From Cytidiella melzeri (taxonomy: Eukaryota; Basidiomycota; Agaricomycetes; Polyporales; Irpicaceae): a stretch of DNA of 52,691 nt. The stretch covers positions 1 through 52,691 of the forward strand of contig JABYQR010000311.1 of NCBI GenBank assembly GCA_022592445.1, written 5' to 3'. The notes beneath the pieces were generated by a model, which saw nothing but the letters and a program-made list of their open reading frames with translations, did not search any database and was not told the origin of the DNA. Of the stretch, positions 10,871-21,711 are shown in pieces (within the stretch, counting starts at the first letter, position 1; every line of letters starts with the position of its first letter). Both the position numbers and the translations under genes were made by a program.

Positions 10871-11411
10871 TGTTAAAACCTCGGGCTGCAACTCAGCTGC
10901 AACCCTCTCTGCACAAACCCCTTGCATGTCTATTAAGTGCTCGTATCACGTGGCTTAGATGCTCTACATGGTCACGTTACTTGCTGCTACGTCACACTGG
11001 CATGTGAATCAGCTTATGTAACACCACATGGCTAACAACCACATGGCTCAGCCCATGGCTAGAGTTTGACATCATAGATACTGTTCACATAGACTCCTAT
11101 TGTTCTTTCACTATAGTTCTCTTTATGGTAGATTGTTCTCACAGGTGTGGGAATGGAATACAATAGTTGGTCTCCTTTTAGATAGGTTCTCTCACGAGAA
11201 GAGTTCTTGGCAAGGTCTAGACAATAGCTAATGTTCTCCTTTAGGTAGTTCTTGTGTTCTTTGTTCACACGGCTTCTTGCAAAGCCTGCCCTTAACATGG
11301 TCTGTGTGCAGGTCCCTGAAGTCTATATAAACAGCTACATGTACACTCCTAGGCCCTCATCTCAACCTCTTGGTCTTTACTGGGCTAGGCATCTGTATAA
11401 GATTTATAGCT
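10871..11411 (+). repeat. LTR type B, forward copy
   Basis: Starts TGTTAAAACC and carries a TATA-like tatataaac near 11325. It ends near the phrase TACTGGGCTAG, followed by a leader with GCTGGTGAGAG. The same leader phrase follows related sequence at 14740-14760 and, inverted, at 9390. The 3' terminus is approximate. Confidence 0.6.
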
Positions 11412-11514
11412 GGTGAGAGTATTGTGCTTCACGCCTACCATCACCACTTTGTTGTCATCCACTTTGTGTCCCTGCCTGCCACATTGAACTCCTGTCTCTG
11501 CGTCATCAAGAGCA

Positions 11515-12046
11515 TGCTAAAGCAGTGTTACAGCTTGCGGCTGGACGCATGAAATAGTACTATGACAAGCATGTTCAGAAGGTCCCCTTCAACAAAAGCG
11601 ATCAGGTCATGCTAGATCTGAGAGACTAACAAAAGTCTGGACATAAGCTGTCAGCCAAGTACAACAGCCCATTCAAGATTGCTGAAAAGCTTTCCCCAGT
11701 CACATTCAGATTGGAATGGCCCAAACGTTCACCAAGGATACATCCTGTATTCCATGCAAGCAAGTTGGTACCGTATAACGAACCTGAATTCTAAGGCCAA
11801 AAGCTGGAGATGCCTCCACCAGATATCATTGACAGAGAAGAAGAATACGGAGTTGAGAAGATTCTCAAGTCAAGACGTACAGGTCGTGCCAAAAAGCTTC
11901 AGTATTACATACGCTGGAAAGGCTACGGACCGAACAACGACACGTGGGAACCTGTAGAAAACATCACGCATGCTCAAGAAGCGATCAAGAAATTCTATGA
12001 CGATCATCCCCGAGCTATTCGCTCAGCTACAATTTACTGTGTATAA
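11515..12046 (+). pseudogene. Ty3/gypsy chromovirus integrase C-terminus with chromodomain
   Basis: Remains of a pol gene 3' end. Frames read FNKSDQVMLDLRD, KYNSPFKIAEKL and IHPVFHASKLVPY (integrase C-terminal, GPY/F-like region). A chromodomain follows: EYGVEKILKSRR, YYIRWKGYGPNNDTWEP. Several stops break the integrase part. The chromodomain, which in this family targets integration to modified histones, is still open to 12046. The purine tract near 12268-12279 and LTR type A follow, so this pol belongs to the type A element. Everything between the leader and integrase has been lost. Confidence 0.85.
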
Positions 12047-12281
12047 GTCACGAACAACACACCAAGGATCATCCACAATCCAATGACGCAACCAAGGAGG
12101 GTACAGACTAGACTACCATCAGCCAATGAGGTGTGAACCCCGTCAGGGGCGTCGGTAGAAGCCGCTAGAGTCACTCAGAACTGCTTAGGCACCCTCTTGA
12201 CAATGGTGAACAGTGGACTCAATGACCAAGGTGTTTGTTCAAAACTCTTTGCACAGAGTTCAAAGCAAGAAGGGGGGGTAA

Positions 12282-12972
12282 TGTCACAGACCTTCAATGT
12301 TTCTATAAGACTTGCCTTACCAGCCAACGGTATCATTGGGAATATTGAAGCGCTTATCAGGTGCTTGTCCAGTGCTTATCCAGTGTCTATTTAGGTGCTT
12401 ACCCAGCGCTTATCTGGCGCTTATCAGGCGCTTATTCCTGCGCTTATTCTCAGTGCCTATCAATTGATGCACTGATGTGTCCTCTGTCTCTGATACACTG
12501 ATGCGCTCCTTTCCTTATCTGTGTATCACATTATGGAACTCTCTGGAACCTTGTGGAACATGCTGGAACTATGATGTCATAGTGTAGAACACTCTAGTAG
12601 ATGATGTCATAGTTCTTAAAACCTTCTGGGAAAGTCTAGCCTTGGGACTAGGTCATGAGGTCAGGTCATGGAGACAATTGCTATTGGTTGATTATTGAAT
12701 TGGCATCACTAGGGCATAGGGCATGCTTAGTAAGGTAGATTACTTTGCTTACTCATGTAGGTATTAGGGGTCTTAGGGTAGTACCTGAGGTCCTCCCCTT
12801 CATGTATATATACAGGCACTTCTGAGGACATATTACCTCAGTCTTATCCACTCTGTTGAACTAGGACTACTCAGTACCCACCAGTACTTTGCTCACCATC
12901 ACTCTTACTCTCTATCTCACACTATCTCCCCAAGTTCATCAACTTACCTGGTAAGAGTAACCTTACTGTCAC
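12282..12972 (+). repeat. LTR type A (3' copy)
   Basis: Follows the polypurine tract AAGAAGGGGGGG and starts TGTCACAG. It matches 10254-10870 throughout, including the GCTTATC repeat run (about 12355-12450) and a TATA-like tatatatac near 12805. The 3' boundary is an estimate, because the sequence runs into a tandem repeat. Confidence 0.65.
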
Positions 12973-13435
12973 AGTAACTTTGTTACTGGTCACAACTTTT
13001 GCTACTAATGTGTTTAAATTACCCACTTCAGTAACTGATTTTGTGACTGGTAACAACTTGTTTTACTGATGTGTTTGGATCACTCACTTTTATAAGTAAT
13101 TTCATTGGCAAAACTTTTGTCAATAATGTGCCCGCATTATCCACCTTGATGAGTAATTTTGTTACTGATGTGTTGGTATTAGCCTCTTACATGAGGAATT
13201 GTGTCATTGTAAGCAACTTTCATCAGCAACTTGCCCTTAATACTTACTTTGATCAGTAATTTTGTTATTGATCACAAACATTGGTACCAATGTGTTTGGA
13301 TTACCCACTTCCATAAGTGACTTTGTTATTGGTAACAACTTGAGTTAAAAATGTGCCCAAATTACCCAATCACAGAAGTAATTTTGTTACTAATGTGTTT
13401 GAATGACCCACTTTAATAAGTAAGTTTGGTTTTAC
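12970..13435. repeat. degenerate ~60-base tandem repeat
   Basis: About eight imperfect units follow each other. Each runs from GTAATTTTGTTACTG through an AATGTGTTTGGATTACCCA-like block to a CACTTNNATAA-like end. Units vary from about 43 to 65 bases through internal deletions. No coding potential is seen. The array starts directly at the end of LTR type A. Confidence 0.7.
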
Positions 13436-14025
13436 AATTTCCAGAAGAATGAAGAAGAATTCTTCAAGTGTGCTCCAGCACATCAATGCTTTTTTCAGAT
13501 GTGACCCTTTTGTCCCCAAAGTGTGGGAATTTGATGGAAGAATACAGACAGTAACAGTTTCAATGAAAGCAATGAATACAGATGATGGCATCACACTAAC
13601 TTTGTTATCAGTCCTTAATCACTTTGTGTCAGATCACTCTTGCGATCAAAATGCACCTTTTGATTTTCACAGACTACATATGGGTACAAATTGGTACATA
13701 TCATACACCATTGGATAGCCCTATCTTTTGACAACATCTTGGTACAAATATCATGCCGATTAAAGTGGATTTGAGCAACTTATAGCCAGTCTACTGAAAA
13801 ATGTTACTCACACTCAGATTCAAACTCCACTCCTGCTAGTACATGATGTCCAAATTTGGTCAGGTACATGTACAGCAATCTACTGATATTGCTTGCTCTC
13901 TGAACAGGGAATACAATTAGAACACATGCCACAATGTTTGTTTTGGCTGAGCAAGGATTACCAGTACTTTGAAAGCTAAAAAAACATTCACAACACCTAC
14001 ATTCTTGGACAATGTAAATTTTTGG
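13436..14025. other. no gene recognised; CpG-poor sequence
   Basis: Short frames here lack any recognisable domain and are interrupted. Only three CpG sites occur between 13021 and 13860. It is likely decayed repeat or flank sequence. Confidence 0.6.
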
Positions 14026-14312
14026 TTGCATCAGCAGTGAGCACTGCATCTGATTGTTTTAAAAAGTCTCACAACTATTAGTTGCTCTCTAAGCAGGAGT
14101 TGTAATCATAACACAGCCTGTGGCAGTTCCAATGGGGATGGGGCAGTTCAGACATGAACAAGACGTGGTTGCATCAGCAGCAAGCACTGCATCTGATTGT
14201 TCCACAAAGTCTCACAGCCACAAGTTGCTCTCTTAGCACAAGTTACAATCAGCACACAGCCTGTGGCAGTTCCAATGGGAGTGAGGCAGTTCAGACATCA
14301 ACAGGACACATG
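14026..14312. repeat. two tandem copies of a ~143-base unit
   Basis: Bases 14026-14168 and 14169-14312 are near copies. Both run from TTGCATCAGCAG through AGCACTGCATCTGATTG and GCCTGTGGCAGTTCCAATG. A partial third start (GGCATCAGCAGTGAACACTG) lies near 14380. No coding signal. Confidence 0.7.
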
Positions 14313-14639
14313 TAACCTGTTCTGGGAGCTGATCTAAATGAGACACCCTCAAGCTCTTCCTTGTTGAAGCAAGTAGTTTTCTGGCATCAGCAGTGAACAC
14401 TGCACAAGATTCATGATAAGATATATGAAGCCCCTTGCTACCATTGTCAACTACCTTTAGCCATGTATGGGCCCTTTTCTCGCAACCCAACTTATCAATT
14501 GTAGCACAGTCACTGTATCCCAGATCAAGTTGCTAATCAAGGTTGTCACCTTGATTAGCACCAATAGCAAATGCCCTTATTACAGTCAATATTCATGACC
14601 ATAATACTTGGCAAGGTTCTTACCAGGAACAAAGTTGTT

Positions 14640-14830
14640 TACTGAGTTTTTACTGGGCTAGGTAAGCACACCTCTCCTGCACTACATAGCAAGTAGTACC
14701 CAATACTAACCTGGTCTTTACTGGGATAGCTTTCTGAATAATTGTGATAGCTGGTGAACGCATTGTGCTTCACACCTGACACCACCTCTTTGTTGTCATT
14801 CACATTCAGTCCCTAGTTGTTGCATCAAGC
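14640..14830 (+). repeat. fragment of LTR type B end and leader
   Basis: Carries the phrase TTTACTGGGCTAGGTAAGC, a second TCTTTACTGGGATAG, and the leader GCTGGTGAACGCATTGTGC. The same order is seen at 11385-11440 and, inverted, at 9310-9480. It is a truncated third copy. Confidence 0.55.
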
Positions 14831-14959
14831 TCCATCTCTATGACACTTAGCCTCATGTTGCCATTTGTCATTAAGCAATGATAGTGAGGCAAGCAGCAGA
14901 AACAATAAGACACATCTTGGGCTGATCAGCCTCTACCTCTTGTACACCACTTCCACTTT

Positions 14960-15460
14960 GTGATTTATAGGAGAAACAATGTAATCCAAAAAAAATGCAA
15001 CCCAGAACTACGGGCAACCAGAGTAAAAACTTGCTTGGCATTGGCATGCACCACATAGGGACAAAGCAGTGCTTACTTGTAACAAAATGTGGTGTGTCTG
15101 CCATGAGGTGTGTACTGTTGATATAAAGGGGTCAAGTCAGGTTGACCCTACCAGCACTTTGTTGTTATGAGCAGGCAAAACCCTTGGTGTGCATGACAGC
15201 CCCATCTTCATCGTGACTGCCAACACAGCAACCACAGCTGTTTTCTTGTCTGATGTAGAGGCCACCATAGTTGGCAACTGTCGTACAGTCAGGGTTTCTG
15301 GTAGGGCAGTAAGAGGGACAGTACTTATAGTGGTGTCTGCAACATGACTATGTCCCCTTGCTGCCTTTGAGGTGCAATTTAGAATATATAGAGAGCAGTA
15401 GTAGTGCAGTCTGGGAGAGTATGAAGGTGCACCTTTAACACTTGGTGACCAGCTTGTCAA
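14960..15460 (-). pseudogene. BTB/POZ-zinc ribbon protein, copy 3, decayed
   Basis: Recognisable are LTALPETLTVRQLPTMVAST and DKKTAVVAVLAVTMKMG, equal to the N-terminal exon of copy 2 (LPETLTSKQLATIISST). The IDTKFFAFSRRR region is frameshifted and degraded, and the gene is lost soon after the first intron. CpG sites are mostly converted to TpG/CpA. Its 5' flank (15460-15710) matches 5060-5200 and links it to the intact F-box gene next door, as in the copy 2 module. Confidence 0.75.
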
Positions 15461-15710
15461 CTCTAAGCAGCGCTCAATCTGGCAGGACTATCCAGCACTC
15501 AATATTGATAATGGGTGTATCAATACCCAGCACAGCTGACATATCTTCATGGAGCTGGAGAGTGGCAAGCGTTTCCACTGCATTGTAGAATGAGACAAAA
15601 TGCATAGTGACAGCGCTTCATATAGTAATACACGCACTGTAGTTGGGTTCCAAGTCATTATCAGCAAACAAACACGTGCCTAACCACAAGGAGTCATTGC
15701 TCTAGTAAGG

Positions 15711-17457
15711 TTACGTACGAACAGCCAGGAACGGCTCGGGGATCTCTGGGTTCTCATAGGGTACGAGACGAGGCTCAATACGGATTTCACCCTCATTTTG
15801 CCTAATTGCCACTCTATCTACCTACACAATGCGGGAGTATTAGTTTATTGATGTGTCGGAGCTGATTGGTAGCATAAAAGCACGGACCTGCATGACCCTA
15901 GTATAAAATCCTATCTGCGACAATTTCCAGCCGCATTTTTGTACTAGGGATAAGATCTTGTGCTCAGGTACAATCAAAGCTTCTTCAGATCCCTGGCCTA
16001 GCGAGCGCGTTGCATGGAACGCGCGAAGGTTCTGTGCCAATGACAAGCAAGCCCCCAGCGCATCCTACGATCACGAGAATTAGACCATCAGCAACCATTA
16101 TAGTCAGCACTGGAGCGTACCAGGTCCTCGTGCTGCATGACGACAAAGAGACGTTCGAGCCCTACACACCGATTGCATATGTCCCGGATTGCAGCCATGC
16201 TGAGTCTCATTCGGTCGACGGAGAACTTGCGCAGTGTCTGGAAATGCGAATGGACTATGGCAGCACAAAAGTCGTCGGATAAATCCGCCGTCGCTTCTCC
16301 GGAAAAAGAAGAGAGATGGAATGTCTGGAGGGGAGAACAGGCCAGAAGGTCCATGACGTGCTGCGTCCACCGCTGAGACGACAATTTCGTGTCAATGTGG
16401 ATGCTGATAGAGTGCAGAGAGCGTAAAGCTTTCGACTGTTGACACAGACTTGAGAACTCGCTCAGATCCTGCACAGGCTCAGATTTAGCAGATTTCTCAA
16501 CATGGTCAATTTGCGGGATGAGTTACGTACAAAAGCAAGGGATCGCACTTCCATGCCTAGACCTCTCAACTTGCCTTTGTTTGCCAAAATTATGGCCCAA
16601 AGGCCTCTATGGGTCACTCTGGGGCAACCCACCAGATGGATAAATTCTAATCCCGTAAGGTGCACTGCGAGCTCTTCCATTACCTGGTCTGTGAGCAGGG
16701 TGGTGGACTGCAGCAGCAGGGTTTAGCATGATCCCATCACACTGCAACAATTTTGCTTACCTGCCAAATCAACGTCAAATGACGTAAAGTGGACGCTGTT
16801 TTCGCTGCCCATGCGGGTAGAATGTCCATGATTCTGCTCCCGGGCAAGATTAACGTGATGTTCTGAAGCCGAGTGAATTGTAAGAGAACATTAGGGTCAT
16901 AATAGCGTTCGCTATGCCCATTGATCTCTAGTGCCGTAAGGTGAGGCAATGTGTGCAAGACCTCGAGTATTTGAGTTGATAGCGAGCCGTCTCTTGTCCA
17001 AAGAAAGGCTCGAAGGTTGACGCAGTGCTGAAGGCCGCGAAGACAGACAGACATAATCTGCTCTAGTTCTGCAGTAGCAACTGCTTTTGGAAAGTCTCTT
17101 ATAGCTATATGAATGAGCATAAGTGATTATCGACAATGCGTGCAGGGTTGAACAGCACTGACACAATTGCTCCACGTACTTGGCTAGTTCAGGATGTTCT
17201 GAGAGAGTCCGGAACAGCTTCACGACCTGACGATAGCGCATTAGGCATTACTTTTCGCTGGTAAAAATGAGTCTTCGTACCTTTAGTTTTCCGTCTTTGT
17301 GCCATGCGTAGATGAAGGCTCGATGGTAGAGCACCGGTGCGCTGAACGAGTAGAAGGCGTTGTTCACGAGGCATAATGTGGCAAGGTGGCTGGGCCGTAT
17401 AACGTGCTGCAGGATATTTGATAGTAGCTCTATCGGAAGACTTGAGAACGAGGACAT
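15711..17457 (-). CDS. F-box protein (465 aa), intact
   Basis: Likely a substrate receptor of an SCF ubiquitin ligase: the F-box binds Skp1 and the rest would select targets. Seven exons join into one frame: 17457-17281, 17226-17163, 17104-16761, 16707-16531, 16468-16121, 16064-15888 and 15821-15711. The F-box is at residues 6-45 (LPIELLSNILQHV). Leucine-rich segments follow, such as LHTLPHLTALEING and TGLEFIHLVGCPRVTHRGLW, suggesting divergent leucine-rich repeats. The C-terminus reads LVPYENPEIPEPF. All six introns are 53-66 bases with GT-AG ends. It is the upstream half of an F-box/BTB module whose BTB partner (14960-15460) is dead. Confidence 0.8.
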
Positions 17458-18101
17458 GGTGGAAGCATTTTCCCTACAATACCTCGGACTCTGTACTCCA
17501 AAGGGAAGATGAATGCGGGTCGAACGGACCGGGAACTCCGTTCTGTAGAATCCGTCACTTCAAGTTGAACTTCCGACGTTTACCTTCAACTTGTGGCATC
17601 CTACTTGACAGGCACACATGAAAGTAAGTCGCTAACTGTTGCGCTGCTCGTATCATTGCGCGATTTGTAGTAACAGACCATGGTGAGCATGTTGTAAACC
17701 TTCGCAGTCAGAGACGTAAACGAGCTCTGACTGTCCTAAACGGTGACAAAATGAAAAGAGCTTCAACTGTGCAAGTATCTAGCATAATGACGGCGAGCTT
17801 AGCGTGCTGGAATACAACAATCGGGCTATTGATTCTGTCAGCCGACTGATCCACGCTGTTTAGGTTTACACGTGCAGCAGGGCTGGAGCGATGTCCACAC
17901 GCTCATCAACGTAAGTCGTTCATATTCGCACTGAATCGATCGTTATCTAAACAATGCGTTTGCCTACGACTGGATGGTGACGTAGCAGGCTTGTATCATG
18001 GGGACAACAGCAACCGCCCCCCCCCAAACTATATTTAAAGATCTCCTGGCGACCGACTTGGGGCATGTGCAATAGCCCACCATCCTCTGCCATCTCTAGC
18101 T
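17458..18101. promoter_or_regulatory. divergent intergenic region of F-box and BTB copy 4
   Basis: The two genes are transcribed away from each other. A TATA-like tatatttaaa is at 18030-18039, about 65 bases before the BTB start codon. The part near 17545-17690 is also present at 10080-10240. No other gene is seen. Confidence 0.45.
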
Positions 18102-19604
18102 ATGGCAGACTTAGACCTCACACGCTCGCAGTCAGTGGTGAGGAGACCCATAAACATGAAGAAGGGAAAGAAACCGAAAGGCGACATACGGCCATCCTCG
18201 GCTGACGCTGACTCTCAGAAGATGCTTACCGGAGATTTGTTGACGTCGTTCAACACCCCGTTTCTCGACAAGCAGGGGCTCATACAAGTTGCCCTTCGAC
18301 AGTCGTTGACGAGTGGCTCATTCATCGACACCAAGTTCTACGCCTTTTCTCGACGGCGAAGCACTGGCGTCGTGGACGAGCCTCTCGCTGTATACGCAAA
18401 TAGCGCGATGTTAAGAGCAGGCTCGAAATATTTCGAGGGCTGTGAGTGTTTTGGTATGCATCATCGAGTATCTGCAGCTGAAATTCATATCGAAGTACTT
18501 GGTTCGGGGTTCAGCGAGGCTAAACCGACATCTCTACGAGAAGGATTTCCTAGCGACAAGGAAAAGTTTACTGGAGAGTACGATTATGACTCAGACAGTG
18601 ATCTGGAGGATGAGATAGGCTCTCTTGAAAGCCAGGCTAGCATTGACGAAGAGCGGCCAGAGAGTGACGTCACTAAAACGGAGGCCGAAGTAAGTCATCA
18701 TTCATCGACTTGTACTTGATACCATGCTGACGACATCCTGATACATACGTTGTGCCCGCTTCTACTGCGACGTGACGCTACGTTCTCATAAGGTTTCCGC
18801 TCAAGAATCTTCCGCAGACCTCCGTCCCATGGGCGATTCCGAGTATTATGGACGTGTGATTATAATTCCCGATGTCGCGTTCAATACGTGAGCACCTAAA
18901 CGATTGCAATGAATGGACCTTACGGTGCTGACGCAGATCATTGTCAAGGTGGAAGGCATTAATCTTCTACATCTATACTGGAGAGGTCCATTTTGGCCCA
19001 TTGCGGTCTCAGCTGGCGAGTACTAACGAAACACGGAAACCAACGTCTGCGCCATTGTGCTCTCCGAAATCCATGTACAGGCTTGCTGACAAGGTCTGTA
19101 CCTTGCTTCTGTATTTACGCTACGGTTTAGTGTGGCTGATAGTTCAACAGTGTGGGATAGATGAGCTTAGAGAGAAAGCGAAGCAGGATATACTGGGGAA
19201 ACTTTCTGTTGCCAATATTACGACTGAGCTGTGTACATCGCTGGTGTCTACGTATGTATTCAAGACACTGAATAGCTATCTATCAACTGACTGACGTCTA
19301 CAGGTACGATGAAATCCGGGACATGCACGTTGATTTCGCTTGCCAAAAGGCTCAGCGACCCCTCGTTGTGGCCTTCGTACCCCAGTGGATTGCAGGCATA
19401 GCAAGTGGGAACTCTTCGCATACCTCCAGCACCTTGGCAGCGTTTGTGGCCAAACTATCGCAGAATCCTGGCCCTAAGGCAATTGATAGTAACACTGCAA
19501 TGCTGAATTGGACTGGGTGCAGCTCTTGCGGTACGAACAATCTGACAATAAACCAGCCAATCTTCCGGTATTGTAATTTTTGCCATTCATACCGCAATCC
19601 TTGA
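18102..19604 (+). CDS. BTB/POZ-zinc ribbon protein, copy 4 (395 aa), intact
   Basis: The clearest member of the family. Six exons: 18102-18441, 18496-18689, 18793-18887, 18937-19093, 19151-19251 and 19304-19604. They encode a basic N-terminus, the first BTB half (FIDTKFYAFSRRRSTG near residue 74, then the YFEG/GSGFSE junction), an acidic insert (EYDYDSDSDLEDE), the second BTB half (YGRVIIIPDV, ALIFYIYTGEVHFGPL) and SPKSMYRLADK. A helical stretch and a C-terminal ribbon with CSSC near 367 and CNFC near 388 follow. The insert between the two BTB halves is unusual for canonical BTB folds. No function is known to me. It lies on the opposite strand from copies 1-3. Confidence 0.83.
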
Positions 19605-19869
19605 GCTCCTGCCTGAACTCATTGTAGAAATGGAGTACTGACTATGCTCAGTCACATCCGGAATGTACTTGTTGATTCTTTCTCTGCTAGTGCCACGATT
19701 ATATCTACAATATTTGTGGTCTCGGTGGATAAATGACTTAAAGACAACATAGTCTGAAACTCGTACCACCTCTCGCGACAGCGAACCGACTTGGAGGCCG
19801 GAGTCGTTGCAGTTAAGTATGAGCACGTTTGGCTTATGAACACCCGCAGCTTTTACATGCTGCCTTCCG

Positions 19870-20200
19870 TCGCTGACGGGTGGATTTTTCATCGACACCA
19901 AGACCTGGGACCTCTCCAGACGGCGCGCTCTTCTGGCGTTGTTTGTTGCGAAAGAGCCCGACAGGGTTTGAGGGGCTTGAACACTGGTTTGGATTGCAAG
20001 CGGGAACTCTTCTCATACCTCCAGCACTTTAGTTGCGTTCGTGGCCAAACTCTCGCAGACAATAGACCGCAACGCGGCAAAGCTGCAAGGCTATGTAGCC
20101 ATTGCGGCAATGCTGGCCCGGGCTTAAAAACGGACGAGCCAATCTTCCGGTTTTGTATCTGTTGCCAGCAGTGTCGCAATCCTCGAAGTGATCCTGTCTG
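19870..20200 (+). pseudogene. BTB family pseudogene with internal deletion
   Basis: One frame reads FIDTKTWDLSRRR (BTB start), and within about 90 bases another reads ASGNSSHTSSTLVAFVAKLS (the C-terminal segment of copy 4). A last frame ends CSHC and CICC of the zinc ribbon. The middle of the gene is missing and the frame changes at least twice. It is either a separate dead copy or the truncated 5' part of copy 5. Confidence 0.65.
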
Positions 20201-20715
20201 AATCTGCATACCGCTGCAGGACATACTTGCTATACAAGACATTGTATTTCCATCACCGTGACTTGCCGGTGCCAAAAGAAATGTGATCTTCTGCTCGTAC
20301 CATCTCTCGCGGCAGCCAAGCAACTTGAAGACCGGTAGTCAGAGTATGAACACCCTCAGGCTTCGCAGGTGGTGTTCGCAGTTCGCCCCTGTACTAACGC
20401 GCAGTATAGTCACGGTATTGGCACTCCAAAGCTCAGCTAACGTAAAGCTTGAGTATATACCGCCATCTCATGTTACAAACCCCTTAGGAAACTTAGTGCC
20501 CGACTTGGAAGAAGAGAGCTCGCAGATACCCTACCATGCCACCGACGCATGGAAAGGTGCAGCAAGGGTTCACGGGTGGCAACCCACCACTACCACTCAG
20601 TCACAACGCTAGGATCAGCCCACAATGACAAGAAGGGCTTAAGCATCGGCTGAGCTGCCCAGTACGGCCTTGTAATAGTGACCCCCTACGTTAGGGCCTG
20701 ATCGGCGCCGCATTA

Positions 20716-21607
20716 CTATCGTTGATGCAGTGTTCGTAAACGCCTGTTTTTACGAACACTAGTACTTTCGATACTTGCGCACGTCCGAATATTCTAAGTA
20801 TACTGTGAGCAATAAAGGACAACTATAGCGTTATTTTGGTGTAATAAAAGTAGTATAAATGCGAGGGATGAAGTCGGTAGAGACAGAGCAGTGAGTTTCT
20901 GTACTTTACTCAGATTGATGGATAGAGATTCTGACTGATGTACTGCATATTTTATGACCGTCTTGCAGAAGCAAAGTGACTAATATTGCATTGAAAGCTG
21001 CTCCAGCAGCCCGATTGCTCTGTGTACATGTGTAGAGTAGTTTTTACGAACAATATCGAGACATGCGTGACTTTGAGACCGAGCGCAGTTTAAACTCCGC
21101 TAAGAGGCGTATCGCAGCCTCGTCGCAACATCGCGTTTGCGTTTTGCGTCTGGTACCTGCTTGCCGCGACTTCTAGCCACTGCTTTGCGGCCCCTTCTTT
21201 CTTGATTCACGTCGAAGTGTTCAGTATTCTTTTATATAATTGAATACAGTAGCACATCCTTGTAATACACATGGTAATCTACCCAAACACACTTTTTACG
21301 AACACTGCGCTGATGAGCTCAGCTGATGGTGATACTACATATGGTAAGTCGTGTTGGAGTGACAATATGCCGACCTCATGCCGGTGTGACCAACCGTGAC
21401 GTTTTTACGAACACCCCTTCTCTCTTCTACCCCTCGTCGGCATCCTGCCGCAGCTCGCTGTTCCTCCCTAAAAAGCGTGAATTTAATACAGCATACTATC
21501 AAGATGCACAGGTATAATTCTATGTACTTTTTGACAGATTTAGGCGGGAGCTCTCAGCGCAATGTGCTGAGCGCCGGGTTTTTACGAACACCGCATGAAT
21601 GATAGTA
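20716..21607. mobile_element. 892-base MITE, TTCGTAAA family, TA duplication
   Basis: Ends CTATCGTTGATGCAGTGTTC and, inverted, CTATCATTCATGCGGTGTTC, flanked by TA at 20714-20715 and 21608-21609. The reverse complement is colinear with the MITE at 2462-3113 but carries extra sequence of about 240 bases. The motif TTTACGAACA (or its compl.) occurs at 20731, 20749, 21043, 21295, 21404 and 21583. The uninterrupted right TIR of the host transposon confirms the insertion point and the TA duplication. Confidence 0.85.
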
Positions 21608-21628
21608 TGTAGTCGACTTATAAATAAT

Positions 21629-21711
21629 CCCCCGCCAACAATTGCAGGAAATAAGTCGCTGTGGAAATAAGTCGAATTAAGCGCTGAATTATTTTGTTTG
21701 GCGGGGGATTA
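21629..21711. mobile_element. 83-base palindromic element, TA flanked
   Basis: Starts ATCCCCCGCCAA and ends TTGGCGGGGGAT, flanked by TA on both sides. The other TIR of the host transposon lacks it (AATACAGTGCC is continuous near 25310-25322), so it was an insertion. The same block is inside the 160-base MITE at 8049-8208. Confidence 0.75.

Noticed and set aside
12970..13435. CRISPR-like array
   Set aside because: Units are degenerate, without spacers, and the DNA is eukaryotic.
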